Source: Thozetella sp. PMI_491 (Eukaryota > Ascomycota > Sordariomycetes > Chaetosphaeriales > Chaetosphaeriaceae). Taken from it: DNA of 64,000 nucleotides. The stretch is taken from assembly GCA_021432635.1 (NCBI GenBank), contig MU270103.1, positions 62,001 to 126,000 on the forward strand, written 5' to 3'. The notes under the pieces are model-generated. The model searched no databases and had not been told where the DNA came from. It saw only the letters and a program-made list of their open reading frames with translations. Position numbers and translations under genes: made by a program. Positions 1 to 10,031 of this stretch are shown here, piece by piece (the stretch's first letter is position 1; the number at the start of each line of letters is the position of its first letter).

Positions 1-1049
1 TAGTTGGCCATCATGATGTTCTTCGGAGGCCGCTTGCTTAGGTTGAGGAGGGTGTGGATGTCCTCGACGCTGCGGAACGCCTCCTGCCACAGCTCGAGCT
101 CCACGGCCACATTCAACTGCTGGAAGCGCGTCTCCAGGTGGCGCTGCAGGGTATCCGGGTCGTTCAGGTTGATAGCGTGCATCTGGGACGAGTACTTGGC
201 TGCGGTCTGGACATGGTTGCGGAGCAGCTCGCAGAGGCGGCGGAACTCAGTCTTGCGGGTGTACTTGAGGCAGAAGTCAAACGCCTGCATGGCAGTGCTC
301 TGGTAGAGCATCTCGAGCCGGGCATTGTTGCGGAGGATGTCCAGAACAGTTCGGTAGGCTTCCCACAGGAACTTCAGCCATGGGGTGACGATGGCACGGT
401 CGGTGCGGTCCTTGGATCCCTCCCCCGACACGGTGGCGAGGAGGAGGGACTCGGGCGTCTCGGTGGCCTCGAGGTCATCTACATTGGTCGTCGCGCCAGC
501 GGTGGCCTCGATGGTGGACTGGACCTCGTCGGCCTTCTGCTGCGCGGCCGTGACCTTCTCCGCGGCGAGTTCGATAAATTTTTTGAGCACCAACTGTGAA
601 ACGCATGTCAGTCATAGACGCTGGGACGCTGGGCGGGGGAAGGCAGCAGCCACGAACCTCGATGGTGCCGACGTTGGTGTTCTGGGCGATGTTCTTGTAC
701 TGGTAGAGCGCATCCTTGGCCAGCTTTCCCTTCTTTTGTCCGACTGAGAGCTCGACCAACAGGAGCATCACCGGCTCCAGGGAGGCGATGGGAACATTGC
801 GAGAGCGCTTGGACGTGATGTGCTCGTGGAGGAGAGTGAGGGCGGCCGGGGTCTGGTTGACGCCGATGAGTTCCTGAGCCCGCTTCAGGACATTCTCGGG
901 CTTTTGATGCGGTGGAGGAGGCTGTGGCCTGGTCAGTATCGGCAAGGAACGTGGTCCGGAGGGGAGCGATGACGAGGACGAAAATCGCGAGGAGGGGTAA
1001 ATGCGACAACGCCTTCGCTGGCGAAGGACTCGAGAGGACGACGTACCAT
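1..1049 (-). CDS. tif32: Translation initiation factor eIF3 subunit a (N-terminal part)
   Basis: Encodes the N-terminal part of eIF3a/TIF32, the large scaffold of the eIF3 complex that joins the 40S subunit in the cytoplasm; the gene runs off the left edge. Visible protein begins [16 protein letters not shown] and continues through [18 protein letters not shown] and [17 protein letters not shown], all typical of fungal eIF3a before the PCI region. Exons: the ATG alone at 1049-1047, then 921-658, then 593 down to 1 (open). Introns are 922-1046 (GTACGT...CCACAG) and 594-657 (GTTCGT...TCACAG). The first intron starts directly after the ATG; the second AG of its CAGGCCACAG end is the one that restores the conserved PPPPH start, while the nearer AG gives the wrong frame. 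Identity is secure from sequence; the ATG-only exon rests on splice signals and the expected N-terminus. Confidence 0.93.
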
Positions 1050-3465
1050 CTTGGGCAACCTCCCCTAGGCGCAGTAAGGGTTATCTGGGAGGTTGGAGTG
1101 GTGATGGGAGCCCAGCAAAAACCTCGGGTGCAAGAACGCCGATGGTTTGTTCAGGTGCTGGTTGTAGACTTATCGCCTCTTGCGAGATGAGAAACGAAGC
1201 CCTACGCAGACGGCACTTGTCAGATTTTTGATTTGTGTGTGTGCTCTTTCTCTGCACCGCGCTAGCCCCGATTTGGCCACGCTCGGGTTGAATGTTTCCA
1301 ACCCCGAGTTTCCAATATCGCTCCGAAGGCGTCTGCCTCGTAGACTCTGCAGAGATAGGTTCGAGAGACGCGCTTTTGCGGTTCTGCAGTTTACATACTG
1401 AAATCCTCGTGTGCATATCTTCACTTGGTGCCCACGAGAGGTTGCCCTGCTCAAAGCCCTTGAGGAAGGAAGCCCAGCACTAGTTACGGAGTAGAGGCTC
1501 GCTTAGTCAAAGTGCTAATTAGTGGGGCACGCCCGCACCGGCTGGAGAGGCGGAAGAATATGCATTCTCCGGGGCGTGATTGCTTGTTATAGAAATACGA
1601 TCAAAACGCTAGACTGGCACCTGAGGTCGCTTTCTCGCTGGTCTGGGCAGCCTTAGGTAATGTTGTTTCTTCCCGAGATGCTAGACTCCACCTTGCACCT
1701 CTCGCTTGGCGTCTGGTATGGTAGCTAGTGTAGCCAGTAGCCGCAAGAGGTAGGAGACAGGCAAGAGACCGGGCGTGACGCGCCAGGCAGGTCGGTGAAC
1801 AGATTGAAAACCAACTAGGGAAGACTACGAAGCAAAAGAAAATATCTCTTCCTTTGGCCGCGGCCTCATCTCTGCAAATACGCAAATATCGCCTATTAGT
1901 TGGGCCTGTAATACAGTGGTAAGTTGGTAACAATGCAGGGTGAGAGGCTAGCCAGCAGCCTGGTAGGCTATCGGCCCCGTCTGGTTAGTCCTTGGCTATC
2001 TTCAACGAACATCGGACAATAGCCCTGATCATCCCGGCCCTTAGGAGGTGTCGGGCCGGCCACTGTCTGCTCGATGACTCTGAGCTGTAGCAACAATAGC
2101 TCAGCGGTTTGCTGCGTGCCTCTCCTTGTCGCGCCCTCCTCCCCCCTTCAGCCGAAGACGCCGGGCGAGACAAAGAAGCACCTTGCGGGAGGACCAGCCT
2201 ACAGTGCAGTAAAACAGAGGGCCGCGCTCCTCTGGCCGCGCCAGGCGGGGTGCAAAGGCTACGTAGCAAGTGCTAGATCCCAGGAGCGCGACAGTGTAGG
2301 ATTGACTGGTTCCAAGGGCGGGTTAATCGCCCAGAGGAGAATGAGGAGCCCAAAAATCGAATGGTTCACGGATCGGGGCCCACGTCCCAAATAGCTCAAG
2401 CAGGGCGGGGACGCGTTCTTCCTAGGCCGGGTCCCTAGCGAGATTTATCCCAAGGCCGGCAACCGAGAACGCGGTCCTGGGTTTCATGGGCTGCCAAATT
2501 GACTCTGCAGACGGCCTACAGCGAATGCGTACGAACCAATATATCATATATCGCTCGTGACCAGACCGAGAACCAGAAATTTCCTGGGTGCCCGCGGACC
2601 CGCTCTGGCGGGATGTAGCAGCTGCCTGTCGTGCCCGCGAAGGAGGAAGAAGCGCGTGCGCGGGCAAGGGGAGAGGGGAGGGGGGGGGTTGCAAGTCAAA
2701 TTTCCAGAGATGCAGGGGCGCTCGCTCTATCTGCTCCCCCCCTCCCCGCCCCAGCTTCCTAGGGCCCCATTTGCTCATTCGCTCCAGCACGTCCAATTTG
2801 CTTTTTTTTGCTTGGTGAGTTAGCTGCACGGACCACCGCTATTCCCTCACTCCACAGCGCCCCGTCCCTGGTTAACCCTTTCCCTCTCCCTAAATCGCCT
2901 CATTCCACCTCTCTGGTCGGCAGGACGAACCCCATTCCAGTCAATCGCGCCTCCTCGATCGCCATCCCTGGAACCAGGCAGGGCATTCGGCCAGGTCTTG
3001 CAGAGCTATATCGGTAAGTTTGTTCATCTATGGTGTGTTCCGCCGCCAATTGGTGCGACTGTGCGAAGGCGACCGCAGAAGAAAAAAAAGACGAGGCCAT
3101 TTTTGGCACGTTGAAGAGCGAAGCAGCACACGGAAAGGGGAAACACCGGAGGGCCCGATCCCAGCACACGGCATCACTTCCCGGCGGATAAGAGAAGAAA
3201 TCGAGCGGGACAAGAGGGAGAAAAGAGAGAGAGAGAGCACAGAGGCTAACGCAACATCATGTTGGATCAGCAGCAGAGCGAGAAGGACCCCGTGCAAAAG
3301 CAACCAGGCTCTCCGCCGCCATCCCACGACCCGCATCCTCACGCGAACGGCCGAAGCCCGCCGGCCAAAACCCTTCCACAATCGCAGACGTCGCCTCACC
3401 TCGCGTCGTCACCTCGACCCCCCCAGCCACACTTGCATAGTACTTCTCTCGATTCTCCACTCGCC
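1050..3465. other. Intergenic, divergent promoter region of eIF3a and G-gamma
   Basis: About 2.4 kb between the divergent eIF3a and G-gamma start codons. Open frames here overlap on both strands and resemble nothing I recognise. The right part (about 2680-3460) is rich in G, C and purine runs, as expected for promoter and leader DNA. GGTAAGT at about 3012-3018 could be the donor of a 5'-leader intron of the G-gamma gene, but no acceptor can be chosen with confidence. Confidence 0.5.
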
Positions 3466-3838
3466 ATGCCTCAATACACGTCCCGTGACGTCGGTGACCC
3501 GTCGCAGATGCGGAAGAACAAGCAGAGCATGGCCGACCTCAAGCTGCGCCGCCTCACCGAGCTGAACACCCGGCTGCGCGAGGATCTCGACCGGGAGAGG
3601 ATTCCCGTCAGCCAGGCCGCGAGAAGGTAAGCGAGTCATGCCATCGGGGAGATGGATTCCGATGGGGTCGGGTGCAATTGATTCGGATCGCTAATCGATG
3701 TCGTTCTCGCCATCCAGCATCATCGCCTACTGCAACAGCACCCGAGACTACATGGTGCCCTCCGTCTGGGGAGTCGTGCCCAAGGGCGAGGACCCGTACG
3801 CGCCACAACAGAGCGGCGGCTGCTGCACGGTGATGTAG
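3466..3838 (+). CDS. gng-1: Heterotrimeric G-protein gamma subunit
   Basis: Encodes a 93-residue G-gamma subunit, which pairs with G-beta at the plasma membrane downstream of pheromone and nutrient receptors. Exons are 3466-3626 and 3718-3838; the intron 3627-3717 runs GTAAGC to TCCAG and splits a Ser codon. The protein starts MPQYTSRDVGDPSQM, has the expected coiled helix (KLRRLTELNTRLREDLDRER), the conserved IIAYCNSTRDYMVPSVWG block, and ends GGCCTVM. The CTVM end is a CaaX box for farnesylation, preceded by a Cys suited to palmitoylation. Length and termini match filamentous-fungal G-gamma, so this ATG is preferred. The frame stays open upstream to an in-frame ATG at 3259, which would add 69 Pro/His/Ser-rich residues not known in the family. 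Confidence 0.95.
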
Positions 3839-5123
3839 GAAGCGGTGCAGGATATGTTGACATGACGGGAGGATAGGTTGCAACGGCCTTGAGTGTAGGA
3901 TCTCGCCTCGGACCGGAGAGCGCTTTTGAGTGGCCTGGCGTTAAGCATGAAAATGGTCGATTTTTTCTCCCCGTGGGGCGCGCCGAACAGCACACGACAT
4001 GGTAGCGGCGTGTCGAAAGAGACGCAGGGGCCTGGGCAGTCGTCTCTACCTTGGAAGCAGCAAGCCCAGCACAGCAGCATTCCTGGCATCGGCGCCGTCA
4101 GCCCCGCCTCGCTGGAGATAGACAAGGACGAGGGCTTTTGGGACGATCGAAATGCGGCTTATGATAATACCACAGGGGATCGCCGCGGGCTTGATAGCTC
4201 TTCAGCATGTAATACTTCTATTTCTTTCGTCAACCTTTCGTCGCTGTATTTTCTTCATACCTCTTTTCACCACCCTCGATCCTTCCTGTTGCCCCCCCCC
4301 CTCCCCCCCCCTTGGGCATAGCCCCCTCTTGTGTATAGCCGATCCTGTTTAGTCTTCTCCCTCGCCCTGACTGTCTTGCTGTTTACTCTCTTGGCTTCCC
4401 AAGGTCCCACGAAACGATGTCTGAGGCAATGAAATACACCAAACTACTTTAAAAGCTACGCTTCCCGTTCCATGCCGCGCCCTGTGCGTCTTGATGCGAT
4501 GTCTTCTGTAGCCCCAGACATTCCGGACATTCCGGACATACCCTGGATGTAGACTTGGTGATGGGAGATCCGTATTGGAAGATCGAAAGCATGTCCCAAA
4601 CCGGCGGGACACGCGGAGGCCCCGGACGCTGCTACAGGACCTAGAGGATTTCCAAAACTCACCACGCTGCCACCCATCTCTGGTGATTCCGCTGAGGGGA
4701 TTTGCATTTATCTATATTCTCCATCTCGGTCGTGATTGTCCTTTTCCACAGTTGTATGGCAAGGAGCATTGAAAAAAGCCTCTAGGGGCACGGGGGGCGC
4801 ATCGAACCACAGCATGCACCCCCTCCGTCTGCTCAGGACCTGGCGATCTGGGGGAGGTAGCGATCGGCCCCTGGGCCCGGCTCGGGGCCTAGCAATGGGC
4901 CAGGTACCTAACCTAGCCAAGAGGGCTGTCGCGGGGGGGGGCTTCGGTAGGCGGTTCCGGTGGGTGTGGCCTGGCCGCTCTGGCGGGGGTGGCCAAGCGC
5001 CTAAGCTGAAATAGGGCACGGGCGGTCGACGGGCGGTCGATGACGCACCTAGTCGCTGGCCGCCCGCCCGCGCAGGACCTACATCGAACATTTCTGAAAC
5101 TCAACTCTTCGGGAGAGAATGAG
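3839..5123. other. Intergenic with short repeats
   Basis: Spacer of about 1.3 kb between the G-gamma and Rdx genes, both on the plus strand. It holds the G-gamma 3' region, a C/T-rich run near 4285-4330, a 9-bp tandem repeat at 4518-4539 and a doubled CGGGCGGTCGA motif near 5020-5040. No gene seen. Confidence 0.5.
4518..4539. repeat. Short tandem repeat, 9-bp unit
   Basis: ACATTCCGG occurs twice in tandem (4518-4526, 4527-4535) followed by four bases of a third copy. It lies downstream of the G-gamma gene; no function can be assigned. Confidence 0.7.
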
Positions 5124-6219
5124 ATGGCAGACGCTCACGGACCAGCAGGAGGAGGCACCCACGCCGGGCCGCTCCCTCGAGTGACCATACAATTCTGCAC
5201 CCAATGCAGGTGGATGCTGCGCGCAGCCTACGTATGTGCCCGCCCCCGTCCGGCCCCCTACCCGCTTTGCCGCCGTGTCGTCCCAACGCCGTGCCTTCTG
5301 ATCGCCCGGGTCGCGCAGCCTTCCCTCGATCGAGATGGCAGACCCTGGAGCTGATGGGGCGGGAAACTACGACGAGAGGATATGCGAGCACATCCACACC
5401 CCCTTCACCTCCCACAGCTGTCCTATGATCTACCTAGCCCCTCGCTTCCACATGCCCCTGTTCTTACTCCTCCCTCCGCAGCGGTAGCATGCGCAAGCGG
5501 CAAACCCCAACTGTAAACTAACCGGCCCTCAGTTTGCCCAAGAGCTTTTATCCACCTTCTCGACTGCCCTAGGCGAGGTGGCCCTCCAGCCTAGTACCGG
5601 CGGCGTCTTCGTCGTGGAGATCGTCTTCACTGATACCGCTGCCGCCTCCCCAGACGCCGCCGTGCAGCGCCGCGTCCTGTGGGACCGCAAGACGGACGGG
5701 GGGTTCCCCGAGACCAAGGAGCTCAAGAGGCGCGTGCGGGACGTCATCGAGCCGGGCAGAGACCTAGGTCACGTAGACAGGGACCACGCACCGCCGCAAG
5801 CCGTCGTTGCTGGCGACGGCATGCCGGCCGCCGGGGGGCCCGCTCCGCCGCCAACCATCCAGCCGCGCTGGCCCCGGACGTCGGGCGTCGCCGGCGGGGT
5901 GCCTACTGGCGTCGCGGATGGCTCTGGGCTCCCCGCGCTGGAGAAAATTTCGGCACCCCCGGAGCAGCGCAGGCCAGCGGGGGGCGTCGGGGTGGGCGGG
6001 ATGAAGCCGATGATCCCGAAGCCCCCGCCTGAGGCGCAGCGCATCGTACAGGAGCAGCTGGACGAGGCGGCGCGTCAGCGAGCGCAGAGAGCATCTGGAG
6101 CCGGCGACGCAGGTGGGTATCCTGGCGGGACGGAGGCCGCCGCCGCGGTGGCAGAGGATGCGGCGCGGAAGGCTGCGGCTGAGCGGGCAGAGGGGAGTAA
6201 GTGCGAGGATTGCGAATAG
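5124..6219 (+). CDS. Rdx/SelW-family thioredoxin-fold protein (Cys form)
   Basis: Encodes a protein of about 264 residues with an N-terminal Rdx (SelW/SelT/SelH) domain. Exons are 5124-5231 and 5533-6219; the 301-bp intron 5232-5532 runs GTATGT to CTCAG. The joined sequence reads RVTIQFCTQCRWMLRAAY then FAQELLSTFSTALGEVAL, STGGVFVVEI and WDRKTDGGFPETKELKRRVRD, the classic fungal Rdx pattern. The redox motif is CTQC (C25, C28), so it is a cysteine homologue and not a selenoprotein. Family members are thought to act as small thiol-redox proteins; the substrate is unknown. After about residue 115 comes a long Pro/Gly/Ala-rich tail ending SKCEDCE, which supplies a second CxxC (C260, C263). An in-frame ATG at 5040 could extend the N-terminus by 28 residues; MADAHG is preferred because fungal homologues usually start MAD. 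Confidence 0.87.
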
Positions 6220-7589
6220 CGCACAGATGGGCTTAGCTTGAGCCGGCTGATTGGGGACTGCTCCAAGAGCAACGCAGATATGGCTCTTGGGCAACATAGG
6301 AAGCTGTCAGTCGGCATGAAAGATGTCAAGTGTCGACCAAGAAGCTCGTCGCTTAGTATATAATCCACTCCTAGAGTTGATCTTGGATGGTACACAGGGA
6401 ACTACCTCAATATTTAAAGGACTTCCGTAGCCCTATTTCCATAAAATAAACAAAACTAGCTGCTCGTAAGTATCGTCGCCGTGGGGTGGCCTCTGACATA
6501 TGGCCGCTCCAGAGGACGTTGTGCACTCGTCCTGCGCGTATACCACCAACACTGATGCCGTGACGGTTACCGGAGAGAGACTACGGTTTTCAGGACCAGA
6601 GCGTCTAGCCTGGGGGCCTTGCTTCGAGAGAAAAATCACCATACAGCAGCAATTAGCCCATAGCCTCACTTACACGCAGGGTGGAGGGAGGGCTCCGACT
6701 TTGGCAGCAATTGTTCTGTGTGAAATAGCGACATAAAAAGAAACTGACACTAAGAGGAAACCCTCCATCCGCCGGCTCCAACCCCTGCTCCTTGGTCCAT
6801 CCTCTCGAAAGACCTCCCCAGGCCGAGTTGTGTGTCCCTTCAGCCCCTTGGACACATCACATTCTCCCTCTTGGCAAGAGGCTCCAAAAATCAGCTCGTC
6901 AGATGCTACAGGGTTTCATGATGTAGGTGGGTAGACGCTGGTGCGGGTATCATCCTCTCCCCCCTCCTCCTAGCGAGCAAACTGTGCTCCTTCCTCGGAA
7001 TGCTTTTCCAGTCATGGCGCCATCGCAGAGTCATCTGGCAGTCTATGCCATAAAATGCGAGTCTCGACATCGTAGCATCGTGTGTCATCGTGACCCAGGT
7101 CTGGCAATGATTGATAAACAACAGGGAGAACGAAGGCCCTTATTCGTACAGGCCCTCACTTATCGAGGGGTGGTAAAGAAGAAGATCGACATTGCAGCGC
7201 TAGCAAGAAGCAGCCACCAGCCGCTCTCTATCTAACGCCGGTAATTATCTATACCTTCCTCCTAGAAGAGTAGATAACGAGAGGTCGTCAATCGTCCACA
7301 TAACCTCCCCTGTAATCCCCCTTTCCCGCTCCAACTTTGTGCGAGAGACGTAAGCGGCCAGGCTATCGAGACAACGGTTGGAGAACGGCGAGGGCTAGTT
7401 TGTCGTGGTCTGGGGGAGGGCGGCACCCGGGAGAGGCAGGGGATCGAGTTATGGAAGCCTTTGGCGATCATGAACGAGGAGGCAGTAGTATTGCTGGCGG
7501 GCGGGGGGTGGCCTTGATTCGCAAATTTCTCAAGCGGGCAACTATCGGTTACGACCGAACCTAGAAGACGAAGGAAGTTCGCATGAATT
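6220..7589. other. Intergenic between convergent genes
   Basis: About 1.4 kb between the stop codons of the convergent Rdx and PP1 genes; presumably 3' untranslated regions and terminators. No open frame here resembles a known protein. Confidence 0.5.
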
Positions 7590-8819
7590 CTACTTGGACT
7601 GCTTCCGGGGAGTGATGGATCGGCTACCGCCTCCAAGGCCGTGAACATACTTTTGTTTCTTCTCTGCTGGCTTGAGGATCTTGAGACATCTCAGTTAGCG
7701 CAAGGCTGCAGCTTGAAAAGGGGGGGGGGTCTCAAGGAGGGGCGAACCTGGAAAGAGCAGAGCAGACTCTCGTCGACGCTCATCATGGCTCCAGCGTTGT
7801 CGAACTCTCCGCAGTAGTTCGGCGCGCTGAACAAAGTGACGAGCTGGCGCTTGGAGAAGAACTCGTAGCCATCCTCAACAACCTGGTGCGCACGGCAGAT
7901 GAGATCCATGTCGTGCTTCTGTAGGAAGCGCGAGACCACGTCTGGGCCGAAGGTGAACGACACACCACGGTCGTTCTCGCTCCATCCAGTGATGTCCTTG
8001 TCGGGATCAGACCAGAGGAGGTCGCAGAGCAGTCCGCAGTCGGGAATCTGTATCCATCGTTTAGTTACCCATTTGAGGCCGCTCGCCTGGGATCTAGAGG
8101 GAAAGTCGAGGGGCAGCAGAGCCGGGAAGGGGGACCTACATCGGTAGGGCGCATAACGCGGCGGATCTGCTCCATCGAGTTGAGGTCGGGGCTGAGACCG
8201 CCGTGCATAGTGAAGATCTTCTCGTCGATGATGGCAGCAATGGGGAGGCAGTTGAAGCAGTCCGTGAACGTCTTCCACAGCTTAATGTTGTACCGGCGCT
8301 TGCACTCATCGTAGAAGCCGTAGATGCGGTTGATGGAGGCGCACTCGTGGTTCCCGCGCAAGACGAAGAAGTTCTCAGGGTACTTGATCTTGTAGGCCAG
8401 CAGCAGGCAAATAGTTTCAAGGGACTGCTTGCCACGGTCGACGTAGTCGCCAAGGAAGAGGTAGTTCGCCTCGGGAGGGAATCCGCCGTACTCAAAGAGG
8501 CGGAGAAGGTCGTAATACTGGCCGTGGATATCTCCGCAAATCTGGCGAGGAGCGCCGTGGTCAGCTAGTTGCCTCGAAAGATGGTGGCCGGGGGTTCCGA
8601 TCCAAAGACAAAGAGAGCAGTGGACACTTCATATCTCACCTTGATGGGAGCTTCTAGCTCGAGCAAAATGGGCTGCGAGATGAAGATCTCACGAGCCTTC
8701 GTGCAGAGGTAACGAATCTCGGCTTCAAGCAGCTGGACCTGCTTGCCGGGGCGGCTGCCCCGCACCTCGAGGAGACGATCGATTATCGAGTCGAGATCGA
8801 CTTCATGTTGGTCCGCCAT
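7590..8819 (-). CDS. glc7: Serine/threonine protein phosphatase PP1 catalytic subunit
   Basis: Encodes the 323-residue PP1 catalytic subunit, a metallophosphatase that acts in mitosis, glycogen control and transcription through targeting subunits. Exons: 8819-8640, 8541-8140, 8047-7748 and 7679-7590; all introns are phase 0 (GTGAGA, GTAGGT and GTTCGC donors). The metal and active-site motifs are intact: [32 protein letters not shown], and later [16 protein letters not shown] and [16 protein letters not shown]. The last exon gives [11 protein letters not shown]...ITPRKQSK, the variable PP1 tail with its TPRK phospho-site. Length and start ([20 protein letters not shown]) match fungal PP1 and not the longer PPZ enzymes. 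The gene is convergent with the Rdx gene. Confidence 0.97.
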
Positions 8820-9904
8820 TGCAAATGTCCTCAGCGGCCGCTGGATGGCACAGCGGGAAACGGTTTCTCAGTAATGACCGGCAGAATCCCAGGCAACTGC
8901 TAGGTGGGGTACTTGAAAAAGAGGGTGACACAAGAGCTAGAAAATGATACACTCCTGACGACTGCGTCGTGGATGAAAATTGTCAGCATTGCGCGCCCAA
9001 ATCCAGCTAGTCCGCGGTGTTCTGAGCGCAAAGGACCGGCAGGGACTGGGCCAGGGGAGAGAGGCGAAAGGGGGGGGGAAAGAGGCGGTGCAAGGCGACG
9101 GGGGCGCCCGACGATCTGGCAAAACTCACCTTAAGGAGCGATCCCAGCTGACGGCGCTTTCAAAGAAAAAGCCCGGCTCTTCCCGGTGATGCTTGCAGAG
9201 AGAAGACGGCGATCTCGCGATCAGGATTGCAATCTGGTCGGAGGTGGCAGTTCTTGTATCGTCGCCTTGACTTGGGGTGGTCGAAGTCGGTGGCGGACGC
9301 GGCGGAGGAGGGAGCGGGTAATCGTCACAGAAATATTTTGCTGTGTCAAAAGCCGTATCGATGCTCAGTCGATGCTTCAGTTACCAGTTAAAAAAAGCGA
9401 TGGATTTTCCGTCGCGGTTCGAGGATCGTCTTGTAGACGTGTTCGCCGTTTCGTATTGGCAGAGCAAGTGCCAAAAGTCGTCGCTGGGTCGGGGTTGGGA
9501 AGTTGTGTTTTGCGTTGTTGGGGCAGTGAGGGCGAGCAAAGGCTGCACCTGCCACGGTCGGGAAAATACTCGATGGGGTCCGGTGCACGCGCGGAGACCA
9601 AAATCACCGTCAGGAATTCGCGGGGTCTCGTCTCAATTTCAGTCTTGAGCCTGGGGCCGCAGAGTCGATGCTGAGAGAGAAATAGAAAGGGGAGCTCGTG
9701 AGGTGCCTACTGTAGGACTTGATCGCCTGGGGTGACTTTGCAGTCTTTTTGGTTCGCGGGTTGCAAAAGCAGAGGTCGTGGTGGTCAACCGGATGGAGAC
9801 TTTGGAAGGGGAAAAAAATAAAGTAGGTTTCGTCAGAGAGGGAGGAGACCTTTGGGGGGGGGGGGGGGGGGGGTACGAGAGAACACACACACACGCACAC
9901 ACAG
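8820..9904. other. Upstream region of PP1
   Basis: About 1.1 kb upstream of the PP1 gene up to the assembly gap. It ends in a 20-base G run (9854-9873) and a CA-rich microsatellite. No recognisable gene. Confidence 0.5.
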
Positions 9905-10031
9905 NNNNNNNNNNNNNNNNNNNNNNNNNNNNNNNNNNNNNNNNNNNNNNNNNNNNNNNNNNNNNNNNNNNNNNNNNNNNNNNNNGAAAGAGTGGGCGGG
10001 TACGAGAGAACACACACACACGCACACACAG
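9871..10031. repeat. 34-bp exact direct repeat flanking the assembly gap
   Basis: The same 34 bases (starting GGGTACGAGAGAAC and ending GCACACACAG) stand directly left of the Ns (9871-9904) and just right of them (9998-10031). The unit is mainly a (CA)n microsatellite. Either the gap hides a tandem duplication, or the assembler failed to merge two ends of the same sequence. Confidence 0.9.
9905..9985. other. Assembly gap (81 Ns)
   Basis: A run of 81 undetermined bases. A 20-base G run and a CA microsatellite adjoin it, which explains why sequencing or assembly failed here. Confidence 0.99.

Noticed and set aside
5196-5207. Selenocysteine in the Rdx motif
   Set aside because: Both positions of the CTQC motif are TGC cysteine codons; no in-frame TGA is involved.
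5233-5532. Extra exon in the Rdx gene intron (frame starting MADPGADG at 5338)
   Set aside because: Direct joining of RAAY to FAQELL matches the family without gap, so the intervening frame is intronic.
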